Source: Bacteroides stercorirosoris | GTDB taxonomy: Bacteria; Bacteroidota; Bacteroidia; Bacteroidales; Bacteroidaceae | Length of the DNA stretch: 52,279 bases | Reading direction: 5' to 3' | Assembly: GCF_900142015.1 (NCBI RefSeq) | Contig: NZ_FQZN01000037.1 | Coordinates: 1 to 52,279 of the forward strand | Shown: in pieces, positions 52,188-52,279 of the stretch | Layout of the letters: the number at the start of each line of letters is the position of its first letter | How positions within the stretch are numbered: the stretch's first letter is position 1 | The notes under the pieces: model-generated | Told to the model about the DNA's origin: nothing | The model's input: only the letters and a program-made list of their open reading frames with translations | The model's database searches: none | Made by a program: the position numbers and the translations under genes

Positions 52188-52279
52188 TGAAGTGACCCCC
52201 GAAAGTTGGACAAAAAACTTTCGGGGTTTATTTATGTCAAGACATCACACATTAGCAGAAAAGCAAGAAATCCTCCGTC
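52188..52279 (+). mobile_element. Left end of an IS3-family insertion sequence, cut by the window
   Basis: TGAAGTGACCCCC followed by GAAAGTTGGACA is the IS3/IS150-type terminal sequence. Just inside is a hairpin CCCCGAAAGT/ACTTTCGGGG (about 52197-52226). The true end may be about ten bases further left. A transposase start codon follows. Confidence 0.75.
52234..52279 (+). CDS. IS3-family transposase OrfA, N-terminal fragment
   Basis: ATG at 52234 gives MSRHHTLAEKQEILR, then the window ends. The basic start with a helix-turn-helix opening suits the OrfA helix-turn-helix protein of IS3 elements. Only 15 residues are visible. Confidence 0.65.
   Translation, partial: MSRHHTLAEKQEILR

Overview
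The window looks like chromosomal DNA of a Bacteroides species. Evidence: Bacteroidetes-type -7 boxes (TAnnTTTG) ahead of many genes, lipoproteins with short signal peptides, a one-piece hybrid two-component regulator, a UpxY-type NusG paralogue heading a capsule locus, and the VirE_N / DUF3987 / DUF4248 / HU / smalltalk / amidase cassette typical of this group. No rRNA, tRNA or CRISPR array was seen.

Layout. (1) 0.3-10.2 kb, housekeeping and accessory metabolism: M24 aminopeptidase, NADP-type glutamate dehydrogenase (gdhA), S9 prolyl oligopeptidase lipoprotein, a GH9 glucanase with a secreted ThuA-like protein, and an Rpn/PD-(D/E)XK nuclease. (2) 10.4-37.9 kb, a capsular/exopolysaccharide locus: tyrosine recombinase, a ~326-bp segment bounded by inverted 17-bp recombination-like sites and carrying an outward-facing promoter, upxY, a WecA-like initiating transferase, Wza-like export lipoprotein, Wzc-like copolymerase/tyrosine kinase, a YhcG-like gene lacking its nuclease core, and a CpsB-type PHP phosphatase cut at its 3' end. 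An opposite-strand cassette (VirE_N primase-like, DUF3987 helicase-like, DUF4248, HU-like, smalltalk, amidase, plus a divergent unknown gene) interrupts the locus. The locus then resumes with rmlC, an acyltransferase stub next to an IS66 relic, and an AT-rich block of flippase, polymerase, five glycosyltransferases, a membrane acyltransferase with a 13-G tract, a hexapeptide acyltransferase and two unusual kinase-fold proteins. A strong hairpin terminator closes it. (3) 38-46.7 kb, minus strand: an amino-sugar/chitin-type operon (ROK kinase, nagB, MFS sugar transporter, GH18-ThuA lipoprotein) with a hybrid two-component regulator next to it. (4) 46.9-52.3 kb: a large REC/PEP-synthase-like ATP-grasp protein, a metallophosphoesterase lipoprotein, menA, and the left end of an IS3-family element running off the window.

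How it works together. The recombinase probably flips the adjacent promoter. As read here the only good promoter in the segment points back at the recombinase, so the capsule operon appears to be in the OFF orientation. When ON, the transcript would run through a leader hairpin into upxY, whose product is expected to act on that leader so that polymerase can traverse the long operon. A second, slipped-strand switch (the poly-G tract) could vary acylation of the glycan independently. The capsule locus is visibly mosaic: a GC-richer assembly module, an inserted cassette, a transposon relic and an AT-rich sugar-specific block.
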